From Pseudoalteromonas shioyasakiensis (lineage in GTDB: Bacteria > Pseudomonadota > Gammaproteobacteria > Enterobacterales > Alteromonadaceae): a stretch of DNA of 64,000 nucleotides. Each line of letters opens with the position of its first letter. Positions within the stretch are counted from its first letter, which is position 1. This document shows, one piece after another, positions 36,168-44,624 of this stretch. A model generated the notes under the pieces. That model was not told the origin of the DNA. It made no database searches and saw nothing but the letters and a program-made list of their open reading frames with translations. The stretch spans positions 434,001 to 498,000 of the forward strand of contig NZ_CP077771.1 of NCBI RefSeq assembly GCF_019134595.1, read 5' to 3'. A program made the position numbers and the translations under genes.

Positions 36168-36629
36168 TTAGCTTTTACATACACTGTAATCAAAATCATC
36201 CTTTATATTTGGCATTTCATCAACTTGAAAATAGCCCCAAATAGAAAAAAATAAAAAAAACAGAGGAATAAGTATATGTGCAGTTAACTTAAGATTTGCG
36301 CGCCATCCAGTAAGAATCTTTGTAGGTTGAAGCACTTTTACTCCCTTCGGTGGGAACTGTCCATGCATAAACCCCTTAATACCTACAGGTAGTGTAAATA
36401 GACCGATAAAAATAGCACTTAACAAAGGAAATCCGACAAAGGTTGAATACCATAAGACTGAAATCCCAGAATAACCGAAAGGAGTGTGACAGTGAACGGT
36501 ATCTACATACCATTCTAAAAATGGAATAAACCATTTTATGCTAATTATCACGGCTAAAGCGCAAGCTAAAATAATTAATGCTTTTATTCTAATTTGTTCA
36601 GGTTTTGAATATTCTTCTGCGTATTTGAT
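36168..36629 (-). CDS. Membrane protein of unknown function, possible AUC start
   Basis: A protein with three or four TM helices. A conservative start is GTG at 36551 (127 residues), but the frame continues upstream in what looks like real coding sequence (KYAEEYSKPEQIRIKALIIL leading into a TM helix). A strong AAGGAGAG sits upstream of an ATC codon at 36629-36627. Using that AUC gives 153 residues. No ATG, GTG or TTG lies between. Either the AUC is used at low efficiency or a former ATG has mutated. The ending YSVCKS-TAA is followed by CAAGCGCATTAAG, an attC-like start. Confidence 0.55.
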   Translation of the reverse strand: MKYAEEYSKPEQIRIKALIILACALAVIISIKWFIPFLEWYVDTVHCHTPFGYSGISVLWYSTFVGFPLLSAIFIGLFTLPVGIKGFMHGQFPPKGVKVLQPTKILTGWRANLKLTAHILIPLFFLFFSIWGYFQVDEMPNIKDDFDYSVCKS

Positions 36630-36650
36630 AAACTCTCTCCTTGAGTAAAA

Positions 36651-36732
36651 GCTAACGCCTCAAATAACAGGTTAAAATAAGCGAGGCACGAGCAAAAACC
36701 AACTGTTTTGTTCTGGTTTAATGACTTGTTAG
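36651..36732 (-). repeat. attC-like integron recombination site
   Basis: On the minus strand an 82-bp segment begins CTAACAAGTCATTAAACCAG and ends GAGGCGTTAGC. The ends carry the attC core sequences AAC and GTT (G/TTAGC crossover), the outer arms are imperfectly complementary, and the middle contains AACAAAACAGTTGG. It sits between the ends of two co-oriented genes, where a cassette attC belongs. Confidence 0.6.
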
Positions 36733-36739
36733 TTCACAA

Positions 36740-37372
36740 TTACACCAATACTAATGAAAAAACACTTAGCCAAATTAGCTGAAAGCCATATGAAATACGC
36801 TGATAGATGCCAGGATTACTTTGGGATTTTACAGCTTTGGCCATTGCAAAAAGAAAATAAACCGCTGCGACAACAGAAAGCAATGAAAAAATACGGAAAT
36901 ATAATGGGATAATTTCAGTTGTTGGACTTATAGCAACTAATATCGGTGCAATAACTAATGAAAGCAACATGATAAAACCAGCCCAAGAATGTACCTTACA
37001 ATTAAAAGTTGGATTCTTAGTAAATGGATCGGCGTCCATTGGAAAGTAACCTGCGACCCATGTACCTACACCATGAGCTATAACTAACCAACCCGCAACA
37101 TTCACTAAAGTTGAAACATTTGAGAGTTGAGCCAGATACCAACCGAAAAAGCAAAATAGAAAACCAAGAGGATAATTATTAATTAAAGGAGACAATTTTT
37201 CAGTTGGGCTACCAGTCGCACCTAACTCACTACAAAATTGCTTAGAATGGCTATAACCAGTATAAAACCTACCTGCTACATATACACCAATGAAAATCCA
37301 GATTGTTGCAATTAATCCTGAATAGATCGCAATACTCTCAAACACCACCAAAGTCCCTTTGTTAACTAACAT
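36740..37372 (-). CDS. DUF998 family membrane protein
   Basis: A protein of about 210 residues with six TM helices, starting at ATG 37372 (a GTG four codons upstream at 37384 is possible). The signature FCSELGATGSPTEKLSPLIN followed by NYPLGFLFCFFGWYL matches DUF998 proteins, which are frequent in integron cassettes of marine gammaproteobacteria. Function is unknown. An attC-like site follows 7 bp after the stop codon. Confidence 0.75.
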   Translation of the reverse strand: MLVNKGTLVVFESIAIYSGLIATIWIFIGVYVAGRFYTGYSHSKQFCSELGATGSPTEKLSPLINNYPLGFLFCFFGWYLAQLSNVSTLVNVAGWLVIAHGVGTWVAGYFPMDADPFTKNPTFNCKVHSWAGFIMLLSLVIAPILVAISPTTEIIPLYFRIFSLLSVVAAVYFLFAMAKAVKSQSNPGIYQRISYGFQLIWLSVFSLVLV

Positions 37373-37529
37373 TTTATCGTGCACACTTCGCGCATATTTA
37401 TGCCGGTATCACGCTAATGTATTTAGTAAATCTACTATAAACAAATAACGTAATGCATTGCTAACTGTAAATTTTTTTGATGCTAAAGATATTCATAAAG
37501 AAAATGGCTCAATGCTCATTTTCATCATA

Positions 37530-37557
37530 TTTGCAGGATATGTTGTTGGGAGTTAGC
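37530..37557 (+). repeat. 28-bp direct repeat, right copy
   Basis: Copy of the methyltransferase 3' end at 35541-35568 with two mismatches; it still reads FAGYVVGS and a stop in the same phase. The preceding sequence does not match the methyltransferase gene. Confidence 0.75.
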
Positions 37558-37570
37558 AAGCCATAAATCA

Positions 37571-37737
37571 TCGCGCGAAATAAATTTCACACCTACGCGA
37601 TGTAAAATCGCTGCTACATCAAGGCTCGCTAGCTGATGGTTTTGAGTCTGAGAGCTGACGGCTGATAGCTGACAGCTCTTTTAACTCGCTAACTTTACCT
37701 CAGTTTGTTGGGTTTCGCTTCGCTCTACCCAACCTAC
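37571..37737 (-). repeat. Mosaic of dispersed repeats, inverted relative to the left side
   Basis: An R3 element (37571-37595, reverse), three heptamer units (37654-37674) and an R1 palindrome (37707-37737, reverse). The same elements lie in the opposite orientation at 35583-35757, so the cassette-like genes are framed by inverted repeats. No gene is seen in 37385-37743. Confidence 0.75.
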
Positions 37738-37743
37738 AATAGC

Positions 37744-39441
37744 CTAATACCCCGCGGCCTGTCCGTCTTTACGAGTTTCTGATGCGCCGTAATAAACGCC
37801 AGTTTTTGGGTCTTTCAATATAGCTTGATAACCACCGTATGGGCCCACCGCATCTTGTAAGGTGTGGCCTTTTTTCATTAACTCGCGGCGGGTTTCCATC
37901 GAAAAACCTGACTCCAAGCTAACAAAACCACCGTCTTCCATAATCTCACCGGTTGGCTGCGATGAACCTGTGTGCAGAATACGCGGTGCATCACCGGCTT
38001 CTTGTAGGTTCATGCCAAAATCAATCATGTTGATAAGTATTTGAGCATGCATTTGTGGCTGTGTGGCACCGCCCATTACGCCATAACTCATATATGGCTT
38101 ACCATCTTTGGTGACAAACGCAGGAATGATTGTATGAAATGGTCGTTTGCCTGGCTCATATTGATTCATGTGGCCTTTTTTAAGCGCGAACATTTCGCCA
38201 CGGTTTTGCAATACAAAACCTAATTTTGCCGGTGTCATACCTGAGCCCATGCCACGGTAATTACTTTGAATAAGTGAAACCATGTTGCCGTCTTTATCGG
38301 CGGTCGTCATATAAATGGTATCGCCTTCTAATGGACCTGCATGGTCGCGTTTTGCAGCTTTATTAGGGTCTATCAGTTTGCGTCTTTGGTCAGCATATTG
38401 CTGCGAAATAAGTGTTTGTACGGGAATGGTGTTAAACGCTGGATCGGCGTAATACTTTGCACGATCTGCAAACGCGAGTTTTTTCGCTTCAACAAAGGTG
38501 TGTACGTATTCAGGGCTATCAAAGCCCATTGCTTTGATATCGTAACCTTCAAGAATATTCAGAATTTGCTGTGCAGCAATACCTTGACCATTTGGTGGCA
38601 ATTCCCAAAGCGTATACCCTCTATAATCGGCGCTAACAGGCTTAACCCATTCACTATGGTGGGCAGCTAAATCTTCATACGATAAGTAGCCGCCGTTTTC
38701 TTTCATATAGCGACCAATTTCTTTAGCAATATCACCTTTGTAAAAGGCATCGCGGCCGCCTTTGGCAATTTTGCGATAGGTGTTTGCAAGGGCTGGGTTC
38801 TTAAAGATCTCTCCTTTTTCTGGCATTGCCCCATCAGCCATATATACATCTTTGAAGCCTGGGTATTTACCACGAGCAGACACACTTTTTTGCATGTAGT
38901 AAGCAATCAACTCAGAAACAGGAAAGCCATTTTCAGCATAGTCGATAGCAGGCTGCAGTAAGGATTTCATTGGTGTTTTGCCAAACTTTTTATGTAGCTC
39001 AAACCAACCATCTACCGCACCAGGTACCGACACAGGCAAGGGCCCATAAGCAGGAATGTAGTCACCTTGTGCTTTTAAAGTATCAAAAGACAAGCTTTGT
39101 GGTGAACGGCCAGAAGCATTTAAACCGTAAAGTTGCTTGCTTTTGTTATCCCAAACAATGGCAAATAAGTCGCCACCAATTCCACACCCTGTTGGTTCAA
39201 CCAGACCAAGCACTGCATTTGCCGCAATAGCTGCATCAATAGCATTACCGCCGTCTTTTAATACTTGTAAGCCAACTTGCGTGGCTAACGGCTGTGATGT
39301 AGCAACCATGCCTGATTGTGCGATGACTTCAGAACGACTAGCAAAGTTATGGCCTGTGATGCGATCGTAAGCTTGAGTGGCACCTGTTGTGCCTAAGCAT
39401 ACTGCTAGCACTAAGCTTTTAAAGAGTGGAGTTGGTTTCAT
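37744..39441 (-). CDS. ggt: Gamma-glutamyltransferase
   Basis: A 565-residue exported enzyme: signal peptide to about TQA, then the large-subunit segment VATSQPLATQVGLQVLKDGG and ANAVLGLVEPTGCGIGGDLF. The autocatalytic cleavage site is GDTIYMTTADKDGNMVS, the new N-terminal Thr being about residue 374, followed by GSGMTP and RGEMF. It matures into two subunits in the periplasm, removing or transferring gamma-glutamyl groups from glutathione and gamma-glutamyl peptides. Transcribed alone toward the repeat island. Confidence 0.93.
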   Translation of the reverse strand: MKPTPLFKSLVLAVCLGTTGATQAYDRITGHNFASRSEVIAQSGMVATSQPLATQVGLQVLKDGGNAIDAAIAANAVLGLVEPTGCGIGGDLFAIVWDNKSKQLYGLNASGRSPQSLSFDTLKAQGDYIPAYGPLPVSVPGAVDGWFELHKKFGKTPMKSLLQPAIDYAENGFPVSELIAYYMQKSVSARGKYPGFKDVYMADGAMPEKGEIFKNPALANTYRKIAKGGRDAFYKGDIAKEIGRYMKENGGYLSYEDLAAHHSEWVKPVSADYRGYTLWELPPNGQGIAAQQILNILEGYDIKAMGFDSPEYVHTFVEAKKLAFADRAKYYADPAFNTIPVQTLISQQYADQRRKLIDPNKAAKRDHAGPLEGDTIYMTTADKDGNMVSLIQSNYRGMGSGMTPAKLGFVLQNRGEMFALKKGHMNQYEPGKRPFHTIIPAFVTKDGKPYMSYGVMGGATQPQMHAQILINMIDFGMNLQEAGDAPRILHTGSSQPTGEIMEDGGFVSLESGFSMETRRELMKKGHTLQDAVGPYGGYQAILKDPKTGVYYGASETRKDGQAAGY

Positions 39442-39583
39442 AGTTCTTGCCCTATCTTTTTATTTTTACCACTATAAAAAGCAATTAAAGATCAGGCAAT
39501 GGCTTTGCGTTCGAGCGCGAAAAATCACGATTGACTTCTAAAATAAGAAAAACAGCGAACAACTTACCTAAAACCTCTCCAAG

Positions 39584-40396
39584 TTAGTAAATGGCAGAGC
39601 CATTTAAGCACTGCTCTGAGACTTTGGATGCTTCGCCGTGAGAGTGCCTATCCTCTGCTACAAACTGGTCAACAAGAGAGTCAATCAGGTTTTCTTCCTT
39701 CATGGTATCTAGGGCGTGTTGCAGCTTAGTGACCACCTCTGGCGATGTGTTTTTGTTAAGTGCTAAGTAATTACCCACTAAAGCAGGGTGCTTTAACTCA
39801 AATACCGGTGTGACTTGGTCTGGGCTCATACCTACATTCATCAATTGTGATGACAGAGTGAGAGAGGAGCCAATAAGCAAATCATGCTTGCCTTGCTTAA
39901 ACATTTTAAGCTCTTCGAACTTTTTTGAGTAAGTTAAAAATTGCTGGCCTTCAGTAAGGTTAAAATCAGCAAGAACGGTTTGATATACATCACCACGAGA
40001 TACGCCAATGGTGTAGTTTTGCAACGACTGTGTACTCGTTACTTTAATGTCGTTGCGATTATTTAAACGGTATAAACATGAATGCCCAGATACCAAAGGG
40101 CCAACCCAGTAAAATTGAGTTTCTCGCTTTGCGGTGCGTGAAGTAGAGTAAATTCCTGCATTCGGCTGGGCGAGGGTTAGTGACATTGCGCGCTTCCAAG
40201 GCAATACACTAAACGTACAGCTCAACTTGGCTCTTTCGCACAAAGATTCCATGATTTTGGTGTTAATACCAGTGAGCTGATTGTGCTCCACAAAGTTATA
40301 GGGAGGGAACACTTCAGTATATAAAGTCAATTGTTCAGCACTCGCCATGGCAGTGCTGGCAGTGAATAAACTCACTATTGTTAAATGCTTAAACAT
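39584..40396 (-). CDS. Periplasmic solute-binding protein (SBP_bac_3-like)
   Basis: About 270 residues from the ATG at 40396, with GGAG nine bases upstream and a signal peptide MFKHLTIVSLFTASTAMASA; an upstream TTG is not needed. The fold begins LTLYTEVFPPYNFVEHNQLTGI, followed by KIMESLCERAKLSCTFSVLP, the hallmarks of family 3 binding proteins. No transport permease or ATPase is adjacent; in this order such orphan proteins often act as sensory partners. The gene follows a single-domain response regulator by 25 bp and is probably in one operon with it. Confidence 0.82.
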   Translation of the reverse strand: MFKHLTIVSLFTASTAMASAEQLTLYTEVFPPYNFVEHNQLTGINTKIMESLCERAKLSCTFSVLPWKRAMSLTLAQPNAGIYSTSRTAKRETQFYWVGPLVSGHSCLYRLNNRNDIKVTSTQSLQNYTIGVSRGDVYQTVLADFNLTEGQQFLTYSKKFEELKMFKQGKHDLLIGSSLTLSSQLMNVGMSPDQVTPVFELKHPALVGNYLALNKNTSPEVVTKLQHALDTMKEENLIDSLVDQFVAEDRHSHGEASKVSEQCLNGSAIY

Positions 40397-40421
40397 CGCT
40401 CTTAACTCCAGTTTTAGCTGG

Positions 40422-40790
40422 TTATTCAGGTTTAACAATTCGACTTAACTGCTTTTGCAGTGTATTTAAACAAAAAGGCTTAATGATAAAACCGTTTACT
40501 CTTGCGGTGATCATCTCATTGACCGTTTGCTTACTGTCTTCGCAGGTTACCATTAAAACGGGTAAATCACTTATGAGCGGGTTTTCGCGAATATGATTAA
40601 GCAAACATTTGCCATCCATTTTCGGCATATGCAAATCAGTAATCACCAGATCAAAGCTGTGTTTTTCCAGTAAATCAAACGCTTGAGCACCATCAGTCGC
40701 CTCCGTTATATCGTTATATTCAAGCCTACGCAACATGTTTATCAACACATGGCGCATAAGTGGCATATCGTCAACGACCAATATTTTCAT
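40422..40790 (-). CDS. CheY-like single-domain response regulator
   Basis: A 122-residue receiver domain with no output domain. Conserved residues are present: acidic pair in VVDDMP (residues 6-8), phosphoacceptor Asp in VITDLHMPKMDG (about 51), Thr/Ser in LMVTCED and Lys in IIKPF (about 104). No histidine kinase is adjacent. Probably co-transcribed with the binding protein downstream. The ATG has no clear ribosome-binding site. Confidence 0.9.
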   Translation of the reverse strand: MKILVVDDMPLMRHVLINMLRRLEYNDITEATDGAQAFDLLEKHSFDLVITDLHMPKMDGKCLLNHIRENPLISDLPVLMVTCEDSKQTVNEMITARVNGFIIKPFCLNTLQKQLSRIVKPE

Positions 40791-40860
40791 CTAGATTACT
40801 ATTAAGTTTTACAGTATTTAAAGCTTAGTTTGCTAACTCAATAACGCAATAAACCAGAAA

Positions 40861-41403
40861 CTAAGAAAAAATATCTGCAACTAGCTGGCTAAGTCGTGCA
40901 ATTTTAATATTGCTCAACTGGCGGTAATCAAAATATGGGCAGACAATCACTTTATCAGATTTACTAATAGCAAATTCATCATCAAGCCATGTTAATTGGC
41001 AATGCAAAAGCCCGTCATTAATAAGCTGTTTAGCATGGGTTCGCCCTGCAATTATATGCAATTGCTTTTGTTTGCTTAATATCGGTGGGCTAAACAGTAA
41101 TGCAGTTTGGCTATGTGCTTGCAGTAGTTGTTCATCGCGAAAACTCTGCCAATCAGGTGCTCTTTTAGCAAAATCATAATATTCACTTGGTAGTGCAAAC
41201 AGCACTTTGCCATACACGTTGAAAACTTTGCGCCAACCATTGCCACATGCTTGGTTTATTTCGTTTATTTGGCCGGGTTGCATTGCATGCAAATGGTCAA
41301 GCTGTTGCCAAGAAGGCATCGGCGGGCGCTTTTCTATATAAACAGCGACTTTAAAGGCTTCATCACCAAAACCTTGCAGTGGCGCACTATTATCGATACT
41401 CAT
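40861..41403 (-). CDS. Conserved protein of unknown function (DUF6942-like)
   Basis: A 180-residue soluble protein with no signal or TM segment. Segments such as [44 protein letters not shown] and [13 protein letters not shown] recall a family confined largely to marine gammaproteobacteria (DUF6942, from memory). It overlaps the end of the YaiI-like gene by four bases (ATGA), so the two are coupled. Confidence 0.65.
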   Translation of the reverse strand: MSIDNSAPLQGFGDEAFKVAVYIEKRPPMPSWQQLDHLHAMQPGQINEINQACGNGWRKVFNVYGKVLFALPSEYYDFAKRAPDWQSFRDEQLLQAHSQTALLFSPPILSKQKQLHIIAGRTHAKQLINDGLLHCQLTWLDDEFAISKSDKVIVCPYFDYRQLSNIKIARLSQLVADIFS

Positions 41404-41849
41404 GACTTTTTAGCGAGGATTCGATCTAGGTTATTTGCAAAGTTTTGGCGGTCTGCTTGGCTTAAAGGCGGTGGGCCACCGGCCATTTCAACGCCACTTG
41501 AGCGCATAGTTTCCATAAAATCACGAACGTTTAAACGTGAGCGAATATTTTCGGTCGTATATAACTCACCGCGAGGGTTAAGCGCTTGGGCACCTTTTTC
41601 GATGACTTCTGCAGCTAAAGGAATATCACCGGTGATCACCAAATCATTCAGCTCAATACGTTTAACGATTTCGTTATCGGCAATATCAAACCCCGAAGAT
41701 ACCTGTAAACGGCTAATAAACTTTGAGGGTGGCACTCGCATCGCATGGTTCGCCACTAGTGTGGTAAAGGTTTGCGTGCGCTCTGCGGCACGAAATAATA
41801 TTTCTTTAATAACGACGGGGCAGGCGTCTGCATCAACCCAAATCTTCAT
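41400..41849 (-). CDS. yaiI: YaiI/YqxD family (UPF0178) protein
   Basis: A 149-residue UPF0178 protein: [20 protein letters not shown] at the N-terminus, [17 protein letters not shown] in the middle and [19 protein letters not shown] near the C-terminus. The acidic clusters resemble a PIN-like fold, and a nuclease role has been suggested for the family but is not established. First gene of a coupled pair. Confidence 0.9.
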   Translation of the reverse strand: MKIWVDADACPVVIKEILFRAAERTQTFTTLVANHAMRVPPSKFISRLQVSSGFDIADNEIVKRIELNDLVITGDIPLAAEVIEKGAQALNPRGELYTTENIRSRLNVRDFMETMRSSGVEMAGGPPPLSQADRQNFANNLDRILAKKS

Positions 41850-41953
41850 GCTGTTCTCAATCTTTAATTTTAGACATTAATAGTTTACCGTAATTGAACT
41901 AAATTAGTGCTATTAACGTATTAATTTGTTTAATTTTTAAAGGGAGTAAAAGC

Positions 41954-42487
41954 GTGCAAACATCATTAAAGTTAATCGGGGTTTTATGTATCACAGCCAT
42001 TTTATCTGCGTGTACAGGCGTGCCAGACAACATCAAACCCGTCGATAATTTTGAGTTAAAAAAATACACAGGGACCTGGTACGAAATTGCACGTTTAGAT
42101 CATTCATTTGAACGCGGCCTTGAGGGGATTACCGCTGAATACTCAATCAACCCTGATGGCAGTGTAAAAGTTATCAATAAAGGTTACAGCGCTGAAGATA
42201 AAGAATGGCAGCAAGCTGAAGGTAAAGCGAAGTTTGCAGAGCAACAAGACATAGGTCACTTAGAGGTATCATTCTTTGGGCCATTCTATAGCTCATATGT
42301 AGTGTTTGAATTAGATAAGCAAGACTATCAATACGCTTATATCACTGGCTATAACAAAGAGTATTTATGGTTTTTGTCGCGCACACCGACCGTGACAGAA
42401 CAGCAAATGCAGGACTTTATAAACACAGCAAGACAATATGGTTTTAAAACAGACGAGCTTATTTATGTTGACCATAATAGCTTGTAA
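41954..42487 (+). CDS. blc: Outer-membrane lipocalin Blc
   Basis: A 177-residue lipocalin lipoprotein, starting at GTG 41954 with AGGGAG upstream. The lipobox is ILSACTG (Cys about 20). The lipocalin motif KKYTGTWYEIARLDHSFERG follows, then AEYSINPDGSVKVINKGY and the C-terminal FLSRTPTVTEQQMQDF. Bacterial Blc binds lysophospholipids or fatty acids at the outer membrane, usually under envelope stress. Its stop codon overlaps a 17-bp palindrome (42483), and a terminator follows at 42608. Confidence 0.93.
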   Translation: MQTSLKLIGVLCITAILSACTGVPDNIKPVDNFELKKYTGTWYEIARLDHSFERGLEGITAEYSINPDGSVKVINKGYSAEDKEWQQAEGKAKFAEQQDIGHLEVSFFGPFYSSYVVFELDKQDYQYAYITGYNKEYLWFLSRTPTVTEQQMQDFINTARQYGFKTDELIYVDHNSL

Positions 42488-42499
42488 AGGGGCTTTACA
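42483..42499. repeat. 17-bp dispersed palindrome at the blc stop codon
   Basis: TGTAAAGGGGCTTTACA. Perfect arms with a different all-G/C core; contains the blc stop codon. Confidence 0.85.
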
Positions 42500-42607
42500 A
42501 CTGTCTTTAAACTATCACGAATGTGCAACACAACTGTAATGGATGCTAGGCAAACTTAGCGTCGTTAATTTGAAACAACATGTGATCCCCCAATTTAATC
42601 CCCTGCT

Positions 42608-42636
42608 TGGGTAGGCATTGCCTACCCATTTTTTTT
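42608..42636 (+). terminator. Terminator after blc
   Basis: A 9-bp stem TGGGTAGGC / GCCTACCCA with an ATT loop followed by eight T. Confidence 0.93.
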
Positions 42637-42667
42637 ACTTAATTAAGCATTATTGCAAGTTGGTATC

Positions 42668-42686
42668 AGATCAGCTTTTTACTAAC
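42668..42686 (-). repeat. GTTAGTAAAW-N3-TGATCY word
   Basis: Reads GTTAGTAAAAAGCTGATCT on the minus strand, just beyond the 3' end of the DUF3325 gene. Confidence 0.75.
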
Positions 42687-42690
42687 TAAA

Positions 42691-43026
42691 CTAGAAAATC
42701 ATCACCGAAAAGCCACTCAACAGCAAAACAGACATAGTTAATACACTAACATGCTTCACCCATGAAACAGTAAAACTGTATAAAATCATGAGCATAAGTA
42801 CACTTAAAGCCATATAACCGCAAAATAGCAATGCGCCGTACCCAGCATCTGACAGCAAGCAAAGCACTAAACTTAGTAAAATACTGATCCAGCCGCTGAA
42901 TAAAAAGCTACTTCGCTGTTTTTCGGTTAATTTCTTTTTGAATACATCACGGAAATGATTGAATTTTGCAAGAGCAAAACAATTAAAACCAAAAAAGCAG
43001 AGACTAAATTGCAGTAACTCCATCAT
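42691..43026 (-). CDS. DUF3325-like membrane protein (iron-uptake operon)
   Basis: A 111-residue protein with three or four TM helices, matching in size and position the DUF3325 protein found after PepSY-TM genes in siderophore/iron operons. Its ATG overlaps the end of the PepSY gene by four bases (ATGA). A second ATG follows directly. Role is unknown; context points to reduction or handling of ferric siderophore at the inner membrane. Confidence 0.7.
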   Translation of the reverse strand: MMELLQFSLCFFGFNCFALAKFNHFRDVFKKKLTEKQRSSFLFSGWISILLSLVLCLLSDAGYGALLFCGYMALSVLMLMILYSFTVSWVKHVSVLTMSVLLLSGFSVMIF

Positions 43027-44624
43027 CCTTGTTGCTCCTTTAACAGCTTGTTTTTATTTAATTTAGCCTTATTTGTAGCGGTTTTATGGCTAGGTATTTT
43101 TTTGCTTTGTAGTAAAAACAGCAGCCCAGCACAAATAAACGCACTATCAATACCGAATAAGGCCCACTGCTGAGTTAGTAAATACGTGATCCAATTGCCA
43201 TCTGTTGTCAGCGCATTCACCACAGGTACTAACAAACAAGCAGCAGCGTTAAGCCATGCACAATAGCGCCAATGATGTTTTTCTCGGCCGAGCACAGCAA
43301 CAACTAACATCGCCAGCCAAGCTAAGAAAAACACGAGTATTTCTTTATCGGCACGCCCTGCTAACTCTAAAGGTAATAAACGATTGGCAATGAAGAAGGC
43401 TGCGGTTGCAAGGGGTAAGCCCATCAGGGTGGCTAAATTTAGTGTCTCAACGAGCTTAAGCCCCAAGCTTGGTTTTTGCTCTGCTTTAAGCCTCTCGCGT
43501 AAGCGTTTTGCCCACATGATGCAACCTGTAGCTATCATGGCACAGCCAGCTACACCACAGAAAAAATACAACCAACGCAGCAACGGCTCGGCTAAACGAC
43601 CACTATGTAATGCCGTCATTGAGTCATAAAACTGCGCCGAAGCGCTCCAATCTTCCCCAGAGCTGGCTTCAAGCTCACCTGTTACACCATTGAATAAGTA
43701 GCGTGGTCCGTTATCTACAACCTCTTTGCCGGTTGCCAAATAAACCACTATTTGTGAGGTCGCTGTATTGGCATTTCTTACAAACACGTAGCTAATGTCG
43801 GCATTCGGTGACTTAGTATAAATCTGATCTAACACATCTTTAATTGCCACCATAGGGCGTTGTTCTTCACTAGGCTTTGCACGTTTATTAATAGGCAATG
43901 CCTCTTCAAACATTTGCTTTAAGCCATTTTCATATACGGTTTCGGCAGGGTAGGGGAACAGCATAAATATAAGCGTGATAATCCCCGTGTAGGTGATCAT
44001 GATATGAAATGGCAGTGCCAGCACCGACGAAACATTGTGTGCATCAAGCCAACTTCGGCTGCCTTTGTTTGCTCTAAAGCTAAACATATCTTTAAAAATA
44101 CGTTTGTGGATCACGATGCCTGTTATAAGCGCTACCAACATAAATAATGAGGCTAAACAAACAATTATCCGTGCAGTAAATACATCTATGTAATGTAAAT
44201 CAAAGTGTAAGCGATAGAAAAAATTACCCCCCTTAGTTTCCCGAGGTTCGGGTAATTGCTCTAAGGTATTAGGGTCTAGATGTGTATAGTTGAAAGGTGC
44301 TCGGCGCTGGCCTGGCTGTTTAGGCTCAGCAAACCCATAGCTTAAAACAGGGTTACGTGGCTCAGGTAAGTTTATCCGCCAAGATAATGAATTAGGTGCC
44401 TGTTGCTGTAATTGCGCAAACACATAATTAATTTGCTCGGCTTGAGACTGAACCCGTTGTGCTTGATGCTGCACATGATGCGTTTCGGGCTTAGCCCAAA
44501 TAGTGATTTCATCTTTAAAAAAGCTGATGGTGCCAGCAAAAAAGATTAAGAACAGTAACCAGCATACCAACAAGCCAACCCAGATATGAAGCCAAGTCAT
44601 TGAGCGGAAAAAACTCTCTTTCAT
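43023..44624 (-). CDS. PepSY-associated TM protein (ferric-siderophore reductase-like)
   Basis: A 533-residue PepSY_TM protein, starting at ATG 44624 with AAGGA six bases upstream. It begins with a TM helix (WLHIWVGLLVCWLLFLIFFAG), then a PepSY-type periplasmic domain, another TM helix near residue 180, HNVSSVLALPFHIMITYTG, and a C-terminal group of TM helices with conserved His (ALHSGRL). Relatives reduce ferric siderophores in the periplasm. It lies between DUF3649- and DUF3325-type genes with ATGA overlaps on both sides. One copy of the 19-bp word falls inside it at 43174. Confidence 0.85.
   Translation of the reverse strand: MKESFFRSMTWLHIWVGLLVCWLLFLIFFAGTISFFKDEITIWAKPETHHVQHQAQRVQSQAEQINYVFAQLQQQAPNSLSWRINLPEPRNPVLSYGFAEPKQPGQRRAPFNYTHLDPNTLEQLPEPRETKGGNFFYRLHFDLHYIDVFTARIIVCLASLFMLVALITGIVIHKRIFKDMFSFRANKGSRSWLDAHNVSSVLALPFHIMITYTGIITLIFMLFPYPAETVYENGLKQMFEEALPINKRAKPSEEQRPMVAIKDVLDQIYTKSPNADISYVFVRNANTATSQIVVYLATGKEVVDNGPRYLFNGVTGELEASSGEDWSASAQFYDSMTALHSGRLAEPLLRWLYFFCGVAGCAMIATGCIMWAKRLRERLKAEQKPSLGLKLVETLNLATLMGLPLATAAFFIANRLLPLELAGRADKEILVFFLAWLAMLVVAVLGREKHHWRYCAWLNAAACLLVPVVNALTTDGNWITYLLTQQWALFGIDSAFICAGLLFLLQSKKIPSHKTATNKAKLNKNKLLKEQQG
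43174..43192 (+). repeat. GTTAGTAAAW-N3-TGATCY word inside the PepSY gene
   Basis: GTTAGTAAATACGTGATCC, on the strand opposite to the gene. Confidence 0.8.
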
